Source: Mangifera indica (taxonomy: Eukaryota; Streptophyta; Magnoliopsida; Sapindales; Anacardiaceae). From it: a stretch of DNA of 64,000 nucleotides. The translations under genes and the position numbers were made by a program. Below the pieces are notes generated by a model, which saw only the letters and a program-made list of their open reading frames with translations, did not search any database and was not told where the DNA came from. The stretch is taken from contig NC_058155.1 of assembly GCF_011075055.1 (NCBI RefSeq), forward strand, positions 4,824,001 to 4,888,000, given 5' to 3'. This document shows positions 1 through 10,927 of this stretch, piece by piece. How positions within the stretch are numbered: position 1 is the stretch's first letter; each line of letters begins with the position of its first letter.

Positions 1-852
1 GCCGCTTTCTGCAGCAGCAACAGCTCCGGCAATGAAAGCGGGGATGTTGCCACCTCCAAATAGAGCATCAAAGGGTCCTCCAATTACAGACACCAACATC
101 TGCAAAACCAGCAATCTGTTAATTTTTAAACGTATGGGACATTTTATGCTGCAGTGAATTATAAATCAAGATGAGTGTTTGTCAAATATAAATTAGAGAT
201 GTCAAATGGATGGAATCAAAGTCATATTAAAAGTACCTGAGGAATAACTATAGCAAGGTTAAGAACTCCCAAGGAAAGCCCTAGTAATGTGAAAAAAAAA
301 AAAAAAAGTTCAAATAAACATTAAAAGGAACCTGAAATTTTTAAACTTGAAACAAGTTTAAAAAATGGGGAGAATTTTTATACCTTGACCAGCAGTAGAA
401 GATTTGGAGAATATGGATGCCAAAGCAAATGGAACACTGAATGTAACCTGCAGAATAATGTGAAGAAATTATTTATTATTCAATTGAAATTAGAAATCAA
501 TTTAGTTTCTGAAAAAGATTTGTTTGGATAAATTACCAACTCATGAAAGTAGTCGAGAGGAACAATATCAACTTGAAGATCATACATATAAATTAATTAA
601 TAAAAATAAAATTGAACTTCTACGATAATGGCAAAGTTTGAGCTGGGCAGCATACTCATTCTGATCCAATCAAATCATTCAACATGGCGACATTCAAATA
701 AATTAAAATATTTCTAAATATATATATTTTTTTTTTCTGTAGAGAGATCAGAATGAACCCAAATTACTGTTTTATGTAGATCCCATATTCTATACAATTA
801 ATCAATTAATTTAGCAAAAAAAATTATGTTTCAGTTTTATATTATGCCAAGA
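1..852 (-). pseudogene. Truncated sucrose transporter copy, 3' part (exons 2-4)
   Basis: This is a second copy of the 3' half of the sucrose transporter at 27251-29776, in the same orientation. By alignment, exon 4 is at 1-99 (cut by the window edge), exon 3 at 237-280 and exon 2 at 384-447, all with intact AG/GT borders. Visible exon differences are few: an Ala-to-Glu change near base 10 and a silent Gly change in exon 2. Intron 1 continues to 853, where MULE-1 is inserted, and resumes at 18016. The copy lacks nearly all of exon 1, so it cannot encode a transporter. I infer a tandem segmental duplication followed by the MULE insertion. Confidence 0.88.
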
Positions 853-861
853 TAAAATCAT
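853..861. repeat. Target-site duplication of MULE-1, left copy
   Basis: The 9 bp TAAAATCAT directly precede the element's terminal GGGAAATTG. The same 9 bp follow the element at 18016-18024. A perfect 9-bp duplication is the signature of the Mutator superfamily. Confidence 0.93.
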
Positions 862-1526
862 GGGAAATTGAAATTTTTAGCACTTTTTTATTCCGTGTAT
901 ACAAAATTGCCACCTATCCTAAAGCTTTCACAAATATACCACAACAGTACTCACCTTTCCCAAAATACCCCTCTTCAATCTTTCATGCATAATCTCTCTC
1001 CTCTTCTCTGCAACTTTTTTTTCTCTTCTTCCTCTTCTTCCAAAGTTATAAAGAAATCACTCTCTCTTCTCCCTCATCTTCAAAAACAAAAACAGGAAGG
1101 AAACAACCAAATTCTTCAAATTAAGAATTCTTCAAAGTAAAGATTTTTTTAAAAAAAAAAGTGGAAAAAAAAGAGCAATCTACAAGATAAAAAAATGACC
1201 ATCGAAGAAATGACCATGTAAGATGATCATGTAACAGTATTTAACTGGAAAAAGAAAAAAAATTGATATTTAAGGATTTAAGTGAAACAAAAAAAATTGG
1301 GCATTTAACTTTAAAAAAAAAAAAAAGGTTGGCGTGAAAGTTGCTGTGTAATGCCAACCCTTAATATATGTATATAATATTAAATAATATTATTATATTA
1401 ATATAATATATTATATACTATAATATTATAATATATTATAATTTATATAATTAAATTATAATATTTTAGAATATAATATTACATATATAATATAAAATAT
1501 ATTATATATAATATATATAATTATTA

Positions 1527-1590
1527 CAGGGGTTGGCGGCATCGCCAACACCTGGCGTCGCCAGGGGTTGGCGATGCCGCCAACCCCTGT
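1527..1590. repeat. Nested GGTTGGCG palindrome, locus 1
   Basis: A 64-bp near-perfect dyad with arms beginning ACAGGGGTTGGCGGCATCGC and a CCTGGCG-TCGCCAGG core. It is GC-rich in a surround of almost pure A/T. The mirrored TIR copy is at 17285-17349. Confidence 0.85.
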
Positions 1591-1958
1591 AATATATATT
1601 ATATATATAATAATATTATTATAATTATATATTAATATAACATTATTATATATAATATAATATATAAAATATTATAATTTATATAATTAATTTTTAATAT
1701 TATTATAATATTTTATAATATATTTTATATATTATATTATATATAATATTATATATTTTATAATATATTACATATTTTATATAATAAAATTTATATAATT
1801 ATAAATATTATATTATAATATAATTTTATATTTTATAAAAATAAAATATATGTAAAAGCAGTCTGGGTTGGCGATAAGGGAAATTGGCCTGTAGCATTAA
1901 TGTAGGGTGGGCCCACCTTTTATAAAGCAAAACATGATTTTTATATATATATAATTAT

Positions 1959-1967
<9 letters not shown>

Positions 1968-2022
<55 letters not shown>
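1968..2022. repeat. (TA)n microsatellite
   Basis: A continuous TA dinucleotide run inside the left TIR. The mirror position in the right TIR (about 16880-16920) carries a much shorter run, so it has changed length since insertion. Confidence 0.85.
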
Positions 2023-2027
<5 letters not shown>

Positions 2028-2231
2028 TATTATATATTAATATATGATATATTATATTATATTTTAATTAGAATATTATAATTATATATTATAATATATT
2101 ATATACTATAATATTATCATATAATAATATATTAATATAATATATAATATATTATAATTTAAATAATATTATTATAATATAATATTACACATATAATATA
2201 ATATATATAAAATATATTATATATAATTATT

Positions 2232-2298
2232 ACCAGGGGTTGGCGGCATCGCCAACCCTTGGCGTCGCCAAGGGTTGGCGATGTCGCCAACCCCTGGT
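2232..2298. repeat. Nested GGTTGGCG palindrome, locus 2
   Basis: Arms ACCAGGGGTTGGCGG and its mirror around a CTTGGCG-TCGCCAAG core. The equivalent site in the right TIR (16644-16675) has lost the central part. Confidence 0.85.
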
Positions 2299-2737
2299 TA
2301 TATATTATATATATAATATATAATATTATATTATAATATAATTTTATATTTTATAAAATATATGTAAAAGGACTCTGGGTTGGCGAGAAGGGGAAATTGG
2401 CCTGCAGCATTAATGTAGGGTGGGTCCACCCTTTATAAAGCAAAACATGACTTATATATATATAATTTTTTAATTTTATATATATATAATTATATTATAT
2501 ATTTATATTAATATATGATATATTATATTATATTTTAATTAGAATTTTATAATAATATATTATTTATATTATTATAATTATTATTTTATTATAATAGTAT
2601 ATTAATATTAAAATATATTATTATATATTATTATAATATTAAAGATATTCTAGTATTAATAATTATATATTATAATATATAATATTATATATATTAATAT
2701 AATATATATAATATTATATTAATAATTTTTTTTGCCA

Positions 2738-2795
2738 GGGTTGGCGGAATCGCCAACCCTTGGCGTACGCCAAAGGTTGGCGATTCCGCCAACCC
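2738..2795. repeat. Nested GGTTGGCG palindrome, locus 3
   Basis: GGGTTGGCGGAATCGCC and mirror around a TTGGCGTACGCCAA core. The partner in the right TIR is at 16149-16204. Confidence 0.85.
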
Positions 2796-3028
2796 ATGAC
2801 TTATATATATATAATTAAATAATTATATATATATAATTATATTATATATTAATATATATAATATATTATATTTAATATATTATAATATATAATTATAATT
2901 ATATATTATATTATAGATAATATATATTATATATAATATATTATATTATCTTATTTATATTATATTTTTAATTAAAATATTATAATTATATTATATATTA
3001 ATATATAAAATATTTTCTTTAATATATG

Positions 3029-3064
3029 TATAAGGGTTGGAGTTGCCAACGCCAACCCTTATAT
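3029..3064. repeat. Short palindrome TATAAGGGTTGG / CCAACCCTTATA
   Basis: A simpler 36-bp member of the palindrome family, just inside the left TIR, with an imperfect centre. Confidence 0.7.
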
Positions 3065-3761
3065 GTATATATTATTATATTATTAATATTATAATCATAA
3101 TATATAATAATAAATAATAATATTATTTAATTTTATATATAATATAATGTATATAATAAGTTATTATATATTATATATATTCTGAAGAATTCTTATTATT
3201 ATAATATTATATAATAATATATATTATTATATTTTTAATTGGAATAATAAATTATATTTTAGTATAATTAAATTATTGATGCTCATGAAGTGACCCATGC
3301 AGAGAATCTCTGTAATATGAGGAAAGAATCCCAGCAGCATGAAACTAAAATATTAGTATTAATGGTAGGAAGAAGACATGTGATTGAACAATAAAACCTG
3401 TGAGAATCCATTATAAAAGATTCAAAATGGACATAAGGGAGGGAGAGACGAACATTGATAAATTTATTAAGAGAATAAACACCTGCTGCCAAAAATTCAT
3501 AGCAAAGTCATCCACGTCCAGGTTAGTGTTGACTTAACCCTTTATGTTATTTGTTTTCTTTATAAATAGCTGAAACTTAAATAATTATGGTGTTTTCATG
3601 TTCATGTAAAATTTAATTTTATTATGATTTCATGTTGTTAGATTGTTTAATGCTATTATTTCATGTTGTTTCTATTGTTTAAAGTTGTTATTATTGTTTA
3701 ATGTTGTTGTGATAGCTATAAAATACCAAAATACAGCTGAAAAAAAATTCCAGTTTAATGA

Positions 3762-3830
3762 TGAACAGGTTGGCGGAATCGCCAAGGGTTGGCGAAACGC
3801 CAACCCTTGGCGTTTCCGCCAACCTGTTCA
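3762..3830. repeat. Nested GGTTGGCG palindrome, locus 5, longest arms
   Basis: TGAACAGGTTGGCGGAA and its exact mirror TTCCGCCAACCTGTTCA enclose two further inverted GGTTGGCG units. Unlike most loci it sits in mixed-composition DNA about 500 bp upstream of the transposase start. Confidence 0.85.
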
Positions 3831-3835
3831 TCCCC

Positions 3836-4150
3836 ACTTAATTTATTTAATTTTTCCCTGTTTTCGTCTATTGCACGTAATTTCTGTACTTTTTATACTT
3901 GTTTTTTCCTGTCTTCTTTTATTGCATGATGTGTTGTGACTTGTATTGACAGGGAGTTAGAAAATATATTACAAAATTGCCACCAAATATGCCCCACTGA
4001 ATTTATTTAATTTTTCCTGTTTTCTTCTATTGTAAGCAATTTCTTTATTTTTTATGCTTGTTTTTTCCTGTTTTCTTCTATTGCATGATGTGTTGTTTTC
4101 CTTGTATTGACAGGGAGTTAGATAATATATTACGAAATTGTCACTGTCTA
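3836..4150. repeat. Two-copy tandem duplication, about 160 bp unit
   Basis: The block starting 'AATTTATTTAATTTTTCC' at about 3840 and ending in 'TTGACAGGGAGTTAGA' recurs about 160 bp later with scattered substitutions. It lies immediately upstream of the transposase gene, so it may duplicate leader or promoter sequence. That role is inference. Confidence 0.75.
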
Positions 4151-4323
4151 TTTTTTCATGTTTTGCCTTGATACATTTTTGTGCATTAGTTGATGATATG
4201 ATAGTTAAATATGTATATATGAAGTTTGATGCCATTGGTACTGCATTTGGGGCTTAATTTGAAAAAATGGAAGCATAGTGTAATTTGGAGTTTTTATGTT
4301 TTTTAGGTTTATTTTTAGTTAGG

Positions 4324-6941
4324 ATGGAAAAAGCTGCATTTAAGATTCGATATGGAGGCCAATGGGTTGAAGGTGATGATAATGTCACAAAATATGTTGG
4401 TGGGAATGAGAGAGGGATTTGTATTGACCCAAATGTTGATTTTGATGGATTCATTGGAAGAATCAGCTCTCGTCTAAGACTCGATCAAAGACAGTCAATT
4501 GTGCGTGTATTTACAGTAGGTGATATAGGTCCAATGGAGATTGTAGACGATGATGATGTGGAGTTTTTGATGGTTGTAGCAAGAGGTTCACAAGGTTACA
4601 CAAAACTTTTTGTTACCGAGAGTCAAATTGACGGAAGGGCCAATCAACAAGGCGAAGATGTTCATGATGAAGAACGGTCAAATCAACCGACAGATGAGTG
4701 GGCACATCCACAAAGTTTTCAAGAGTTTGGAGGGAATTATGGTGTTGATGATGATAATGACGAGAACATGGATGAGGATTATGATGTAGAAGGTAATGAA
4801 GAGGAAGAGGAGGAGGAGGAGGAGGAGGAGGATGATGATGATGAAGACGAAGAATTCTCGGGGTTTGGTGACGACATATACGGTGTTCCGAGCCAAGACG
4901 CTGGCAGAAGTCAAAGTCATCCTTGCTACAATGAGGCTGAATGTAGCACAAGACGTCATGGCTTTATGAATATTGGAGCATATTCAAGTAACATCCATAA
5001 TCCAAATCCATTTCAATGGGTTCCTGAGCCTGCTGTTGATGTTGAGAATACAGGTATTACTAACCGGGCAACACAAAGGGGCAATCGTTTGCAAATAATG
5101 GGTTTTTATAACTCCAAGGCTGAATTGAGAGCACTATTTCGAACATATGCCTTGGAGACCGGAATTCAGTGGAAGGTTGGTCACTCCAATAACATACGGT
5201 ACGAGCTTAAGTGCGTACACCCACAATGTAAATGGCGGGCACGAGCGACGAGAGAGCAAGACGGAGACTATTGGGTCTTACGACGTATGGATGAGACCCA
5301 CACTTGTCCGCGAGATCAAATATTGCCACATCACAGACAAGCAGGTGCCGAATCGTTAGGTAACATACTTAAGTCCATGTTCGTGGTTGATCGTATTTAT
5401 CGACCAAAGGAAATTATTTCAGACATGGCAGATAGGTATCGGATTGACATATCATACACGCAAGCATGGGGTGCCAAAACATATGCAATAAATGCATTAC
5501 GAGGATCTCCGGAAGAGTCTTTCGGTATATTACGTGAGTACTGTCATAATTTGGAGCTTAAGAACCCAGGAACTATGACACGTATTGATGTCGATCTGGA
5601 AAATAGGTTCAAGTTTTTTTTCATGTGTATGGGGTGTTCTATACGAGGGTTCCAACAATTCTGTCGTCCGGTGATATGCATTGATGCTTCACACTTAAAA
5701 GGAAAGTATCTTGGGTCTCTTTTCATTGCTGTTGCCAAGGACGGTAATAATCAAATTTACCCACTTGCATTCGGTATTGGGCACAAAGAGGGACTAGATA
5801 CATGGACGCCGTTTTTGACGTACCTTCGCATGTGCATTGGTGATTTGCCGGATTTGGCTATTATTTCTGATCGTCATCATTCAATAATTGCGGCGGTCGC
5901 GAACGTAATGCCTCACGCTCGTCATGGGTTTTGTAATTTCCATATCAAGGGTAACATGCGTTCGCAGTTTAAAAATACTAAACATATTGAAGGACTATTT
6001 TGGAGAGCTGCTAAGGCATATCGTCTCACGGACTTTCAAGCCGCTATGAATAGAATTGCTAGAGTAAATCCCGCTGCAGCAACCTATTTGACCGACATTG
6101 GGTATGACAGATGGGCACGTGCGCACTTTGGAGGATGGCGGTACAATATTATGACGACCAATATTGCTGAGTCCTTCAATGCTTTAACACGGACTGCTCG
6201 CGCTTTGCCCATCACTATATTGGTAGAGTTTCTTCGAAGCACGCTACAACATTGGTTTTTCAATAGGCGAAACATGGCTGGTGCGTATGACTCAAATTTA
6301 TTATGATGTTTCCATTTTTTCACCCCATTTATTTTAGTTGTTTTTTTGCAGGTCAGAGATCTCACCCGTTAACACCATGGGCTGAGGACAAGCTTGCTCG
6401 GCATGTGTTCAAATCTGCCAACATGATTGTTAAACCAATCAACATGCAACAATACGAAGTTCATGACTCACGCCAACAAGTTTTCATCGTGAATCTTCTA
6501 TATCGAACGTGTGATTGTGGAAAATTTCAACGATCCCAGATTCCATGTGCACACGCTGCCGCTATCGCAAGGTATAATAACCTATCAGACTGTGTAGGCT
6601 GGGTCAGTACATACTACTCTACTGAATATTTACGTAGGGTATACGAGGAAGATATTAATCCACTAGGGGATCAATCAACTTGGGCACCATCAAATTTGCC
6701 TGTGATTTTTCCTCCAGTGATGGAGCAACGAAGGTCTGGTCGCCCTTCCAGTCATGCAAGAAGACCTTCACAAGGAGAAGAAGTTCGACAACAATACTGT
6801 AGTCGATGTCACCAACCTGGTCATACTCGTTTGAGATGTCCGAGTCCAGCACCAATGCCTGTGGTTAGCTCATACCACACACCCAGTAACACACGAACTC
6901 GAGGTCGTCGTACTGATGGTGCAACCCATACGGTCGACTAG
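4324..6941 (+). CDS. mudrA-type MULE transposase, 848 aa, two exons
   Basis: Exon 1 is 4324-6280, the intron 6281-6351 (GT...AG) and exon 2 6352-6941. The joined frame is open for 848 codons with a split Gly. An upstream in-frame ATG at 4285 adds only 13 hydrophobic residues, so I prefer the ATG that starts MEKAAFKIRYGG, which aligns with the MULE-2 homologue. Order: PB1-like N-terminal domain (about 1-95), acidic Glu/Asp run (about 157-180), a WRVE-type zinc-binding region, and the MULE transposase domain with candidate catalytic D454 (CIDAS), D516 (ISDRH) and E616 (NIAES). Then come a SWIM finger with C706, C708, C718, H720 and a CCHC knuckle with C802, C805, H810, C815. No stop or frameshift is visible. 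It should act in the nucleus, binding the TIRs and cutting the element out. Confidence 0.92.
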
Positions 6942-7452
6942 GTTACCATGTTGGATCTTCTATTGGATTTTGTACATGTACACGATGGCAATGGACTTTA
7001 ATATATTGCATGTTTAATTTAATGTAATTTATCTATTACAGTCTATACAATTTTTAATGTCTTGCATTTTATTATCGTTTTTGTTAGCCTATCATTTTTT
7101 ATTATTGGTGTGATACTCTGTTTATATATATATAATTATGAAAGACCATCATGGGTTTGTTTCCTTTATAACAATCAAATATATTTATTTATAAAATAAC
7201 AATTTATTGGATTCGCTTTTATATAACAATCATTGCGAGAAAGGATACTATAATGAAATGAAATTTCTGTAAATGTAAAATATATTTTGATATAATTAAA
7301 TATTATATCATTTTCTTTTGATATTCCTATTCTCATTCTCTACTCTCTACATGTAATAAGCGATAAAGGATATAGACTAAAGATTAAAAAAAATATATTA
7401 TGATATAATTAAATATTATTTCATAAGTAATTTAAAATATATTATTCCACAC
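6942..7452. other. 3' flank of transposase gene, no gene seen
   Basis: AT-rich sequence after the stop codon. I see no ORF or repeat that I can name. It probably holds the 3' UTR and polyadenylation signal. Confidence 0.5.
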
Positions 7453-7735
7453 ATATATATCTAATAAAGCAAAAATATTCCACGGAATTTAGTTGAATTA
7501 CTGAGGGAACTGGAGTGAATTATTGATGCAAATAATTCAGCTATGTCAGGAATGAATAATTTTAGCCGAAAATGCTCTTGAAAGAAACTCTGCACAACAG
7601 TAAATTACTCATCAGAATTATTTAAAGAGTAAGAAAAGGGTGCAAAAACAAAAAACAAAAAAAAGGGTTGGCGGGGCCAACCCTTAACATTTATTTTATT
7701 TTAATGCAAACAGGGTTGGCGTGCCCTTTTTATAA
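7453..7735 (+). repeat. Left arm of an internal inverted repeat
   Basis: The reverse complement recurs at about 10490-10788. Shared blocks include AATAAAGCAAAA, ATTCCACGGAATTT, GAATTATTGATGCAAA, CTATGTCAGGAATGAATAAT and AGAAAAGGGTG. The arm also contains GGGTTGGCGGGGCCAACCC at 7665-7683. Confidence 0.8.
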
Positions 7736-7788
7736 TATTATAAAATATTTTATATTATATATATTTTTATAATATAATATATTAGAAT

Positions 7789-7843
7789 GGTTGGCGGAAT
7801 CGCCAACCCTTGGCGACGCCAAGGGTTGGCGATTCCGCCAACC
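7789..7843. repeat. Nested GGTTGGCG palindrome, locus 6
   Basis: GGTTGGCGGAATCGCCAACC and its mirror around CTTGGCG-ACGCCAAG. It is nearly identical to loci 3 and 8 although the flanking A/T sequence is unrelated. Confidence 0.85.
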
Positions 7844-7844
7844 C

Positions 7845-7861
7845 AGGCTATATATATATTT

Positions 7862-7915
<54 letters not shown>

Positions 7916-8879
7916 ATTATATATTATGTAATATATTATAGAATTATAATTATATTATATAATTATAATATTATATATTATAATATATAATATTATAATA
8001 ATATTAATATATTATATATAATATTATATAATATAATATATGTATATATTATTGCCAGGGTTGATGAAAACCTTATTAGTTTATTTTATATATTAAATTA
8101 TATAGTATTATAATATAATACTATAATTATAATTTATATTAATATATAATATATTAAAATTATATTATAATATATTTTATATATACCTAATACGGGTTGG
8201 CAATTCCGCCAACCCTTATTAGTTTATTTTATATATAATATATATAATATATTATATATATTATATATATTATATTATATATTATTATATAATTTTAATA
8301 TATTATATAATATAATAATATATATAATATACTATATATTAGTATATATTATAATATATAATATAATATACTATATATTAGTATATATTGTAATATATAA
8401 TATAATAGATTATATATTATAATATATATTGTAATATATAATATATTAATATAATATATTATGTAATATTATTTAATATACATTGAAGGGTTAGCGTGAC
8501 CTGCTTTTAATATATAATGTGTTGGCGGTGTGCGTCAACCATTTGTCTGCTGATTGTTAATGTTACGCTAACCCTCAAAAATCTTTTATATTTTTCAGTA
8601 ATTTTTAATAACCTATCAGTCTTATTCTGAAATCTGAAATCTACATAATAAGATTATATAGGTCTGCAAATCATTTGTTTTCCAGTTTTTTAACACAATA
8701 TTATAATTAAAATACAATATAATATTATAATATTAAGAATTCTTCAAATTAATGTGATATAATATAACATATTATAATTATATTTAATATTATATAATTA
8801 TAAATATTAAATATAATATATAATATATTAATATATTATATAATTATAATATATAATATTTAATACTGTAGCTAATAAA
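7845..8879. repeat. AT-rich low-complexity block with palindrome remnants
   Basis: Mostly TA/AAT repeats. It includes a (TA)n run at about 7870-7908, a short dyad GGGTTGG...CCGCCAACCC at 8194-8215 and a degenerate GGGTTAGCG...CGCTAACCC pair at 8486-8575. The phrase 'CTTATTAGTTTATTTTATAT' occurs twice (about 8071 and 8216). No gene. Confidence 0.7.
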
Positions 8880-8934
8880 GGTTGGCGGAATCGCCAACCC
8901 TTGGCGTCGCCAAAGGTTGGCGATTCCGCCAACC
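8880..8934. repeat. Nested GGTTGGCG palindrome, locus 8
   Basis: GGTTGGCGGAATCGCCAACC and its mirror around TTGGCG-TCGCCAA, bounded on both sides by AT-rich DNA. Confidence 0.85.
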
Positions 8935-9266
8935 ATTATAATATATTATATTATAAAAATATATATAATATAAAATAGTATATAATATTATATATTATTA
9001 ATAATATATAATATTATATACTATTATATTATAATATTATATTTTATAGTATAATTAAATGGTTGACGCAACCATTTTCTTGCAATTATTATTATTTTGT
9101 TGATATAAAATATATTATATTATATTTCCCTCAATCTTAGTATTTTCACTAATAACTATAGAATGTATTAGATTATTTGAACAATATATTAAATATCTTC
9201 ATAATGTGGACATGGAATTCAATTACTATGACCAACTTCCGACCCATCCTGGGCAACAGATTTGTA

Positions 9267-9749
9267 CTATTTAAAACAGGGCATCTTGTTAATCAAACGC
9301 TCGTCATATTTATATGGGTTCGATCTCCACCAATCAGACTGAGAAAAAACATTTTCTCTATCTCTAACGATAGTAGGAGTAACTTTATCTAAGATAAAGT
9401 TATTATAATACTTGCAATAGCCTACATGCCTCGCACTTCGTTGATTCGAGAAAATCGAGAGAGATGTTGATTTTCTTATATTCATCACAATTCTCCGTTC
9501 TTCAGCGAGCTGCAATTCATCCACGCATTGCCAATAAGTCTTGAATTTCTTTTCTCGGACGAGATCAGCAATTATTGGAGTCCAATAATCTGGTAACGAC
9601 CTTAGTAATCCAGATATCCGCTCCTTTCTAGTTAATTTTATGCCATTGTCTTTTAAATCATTATATCTCTCATGCATGACACCAAGATGAGTGAAAAGGT
9701 TGTGCACTGGATTCATCTTATAATTTAGATAGTAGTCCTTAGTCGACAT
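9267..9749 (-). CDS. Copia Gag-like fragment (UBN2-type) inside MULE-1
   Basis: A 160-codon open frame. Its first half follows the copia Gag layout: a basic/hydrophobic start, the phrase 'HLGVMHERYNDLKDNGIKL', then 'LLRSLPDYW' and an 'ELQLAEERR' segment. The C-terminal half has no recognisable CCHC knuckle, and no pol domain follows. I read it as a gag fragment captured or inserted between the two internal inverted-repeat arms of the MULE. There is no sign that it is a required MULE gene. The family call rests on pattern similarity only; a host protein of the same fold remains possible. Confidence 0.5.
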   Translation of the reverse strand: MSTKDYYLNYKMNPVHNLFTHLGVMHERYNDLKDNGIKLTRKERISGLLRSLPDYWTPIIADLVREKKFKTYWQCVDELQLAEERRIVMNIRKSTSLSIFSNQRSARHVGYCKYYNNFILDKVTPTIVRDRENVFSQSDWWRSNPYKYDERLINKMPCFK

Positions 9750-10378
9750 GTTCCCCCTTATACCTGACTAGCAAAGACAGAACAATAATTTATACATGCA
9801 TAACAATATACATATTTAATTTAAAAAAATATATTTTATTTAAATTTAAATAAATTAAGTGAAAAAAATGTATATTTAACAGATTAATAAATTAAGCCAA
9901 AATTCAATAAAAACCTTGAAACAATTGGCTAATCAAACATATTACGGAAATTGTAATATTTAACAATATGTTGATTTACTTAATTGAATTTTAATAGAAT
10001 TAAATTGAAATTTTTTAGACTGAATCCAAATATGAAATAATTTCAATGCAGGTGTAATACAATAGAATTAAATAAATTAAGGTTTCTTAAAACCTTACCT
10101 GTTGTCCTGGCAATATTTCGTCTCTGCGATAAATTTCGTTGGTTGATCGCTTAATAAAATTTTTTCTCCTGCAAAGTATAAATCTGCCTATCTATTGTGG
10201 TATGTTTAAGATAGATTGTCATATATATATATATATAAAGATAATAGTAATAATAATAGGTAATAATATTTTACAAATGGTAGCACGTGAATATTATTCG
10301 ATCAATGCATCCCTGCCAGACTCTGTATTCGCTGCAATTATTCCTCTGCAATATTCGCATGCGGCTGCTATAAAGAAA
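9750..10378. other. Interior of MULE-1, no gene seen
   Basis: AT-rich sequence between the Gag-like frame and the internal inverted repeat. The small plus-strand frame at 10139-10477 is not supported by any motif. Confidence 0.4.
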
Positions 10379-10480
10379 TTTGGTATGGATTTTGCGCAGG
10401 CCCCCCACCGTTGTGAAATAATGCTGCAAACACATTTGGCATGGATTTTGCGCAGGCCCCCCACCATTGTGAAATAATAT
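10379..10480. repeat. 56-bp tandem duplication
   Basis: 'ATGGATTTTGCGCAGGCCCC' at 10385 recurs at 10441 with its following CACC.TTGTGAAATAAT. Two copies, one or two substitutions. Confidence 0.85.
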
Positions 10481-10489
10481 GATTAAGTT

Positions 10490-10788
10490 TAAGAAGCAGG
10501 AGGGTAGGCGGGGCCAACCTTTTTTGTTTTTTTATTATAATGCCAGCCCTTTTTGCATTTTAAAAATTGTTGCCGACGGTTTTTTTTTTTTTTTCACCCT
10601 TTTCTCACCTTTAATAATTCTTCTGAGAACTGTTGTGCATAGATTTGTTCAAAAGCATTTTTTGATTATTCATTCCTGACATAGTTGAATTTTTTGCATC
10701 AATAATTCAATCCAGCTCCCTCAATAATTCAACAAAATTCCGTGGAATGTGTTTTGCTTTATTGGATATATATATATGCATGTGTTTT
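10490..10788 (-). repeat. Right arm of the internal inverted repeat
   Basis: Reverse complement of about 7453-7735. It lies immediately upstream of the PMD-Ulp1 gene and may contain its promoter, with the left arm an inverted duplicate of it downstream of the transposase gene. Confidence 0.8.
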
Positions 10789-10927
10789 CAATTTTTCCGC
10801 AGTAATGTTTTTGCTTGCTTGCATCCATATTTCCCACCAAATTGTTTAGTTGTTTAGTTCGGGTAATTTTCTGATTCAGCGAAAAATCCATCAAATAGTT
10901 TCATCAGATATCGATACTTACAACATA

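Larger units (their letters stand above)
862..2960 (+). repeat. Left terminal inverted repeat of MULE-1
   Basis: It matches the reverse complement of about 15960-18015 with small differences. The outer 450 bp is pyrimidine-rich then purine-rich. Further in, blocks shared by both arms include the GGTTGGCGTGAA block (1327), two 'CATTAATGTAGGGTGG' blocks (1893 and 2409) and three nested GGTTGGCG palindromes, all set in almost pure A/T. The inner limit is blurred by low-complexity sequence. The open frame at 868-1140 is mirrored in the other arm and looks like chance in a TIR, not a gene. Confidence 0.88.

Noticed and set aside
868..1140. 90-codon open frame MKFLALFYSVYTK..., with a twin at 17737-18042
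   Set aside because: It is the same sequence in both inverted arms of MULE-1 and consists of pyrimidine-rich TIR sequence; there is no protein motif.
4613..4959. Two minus-strand frames inside the transposase exon, rich in His/Pro or Leu/Ile
   Set aside because: These are shadows of the acidic Glu/Asp codon run in the real gene.
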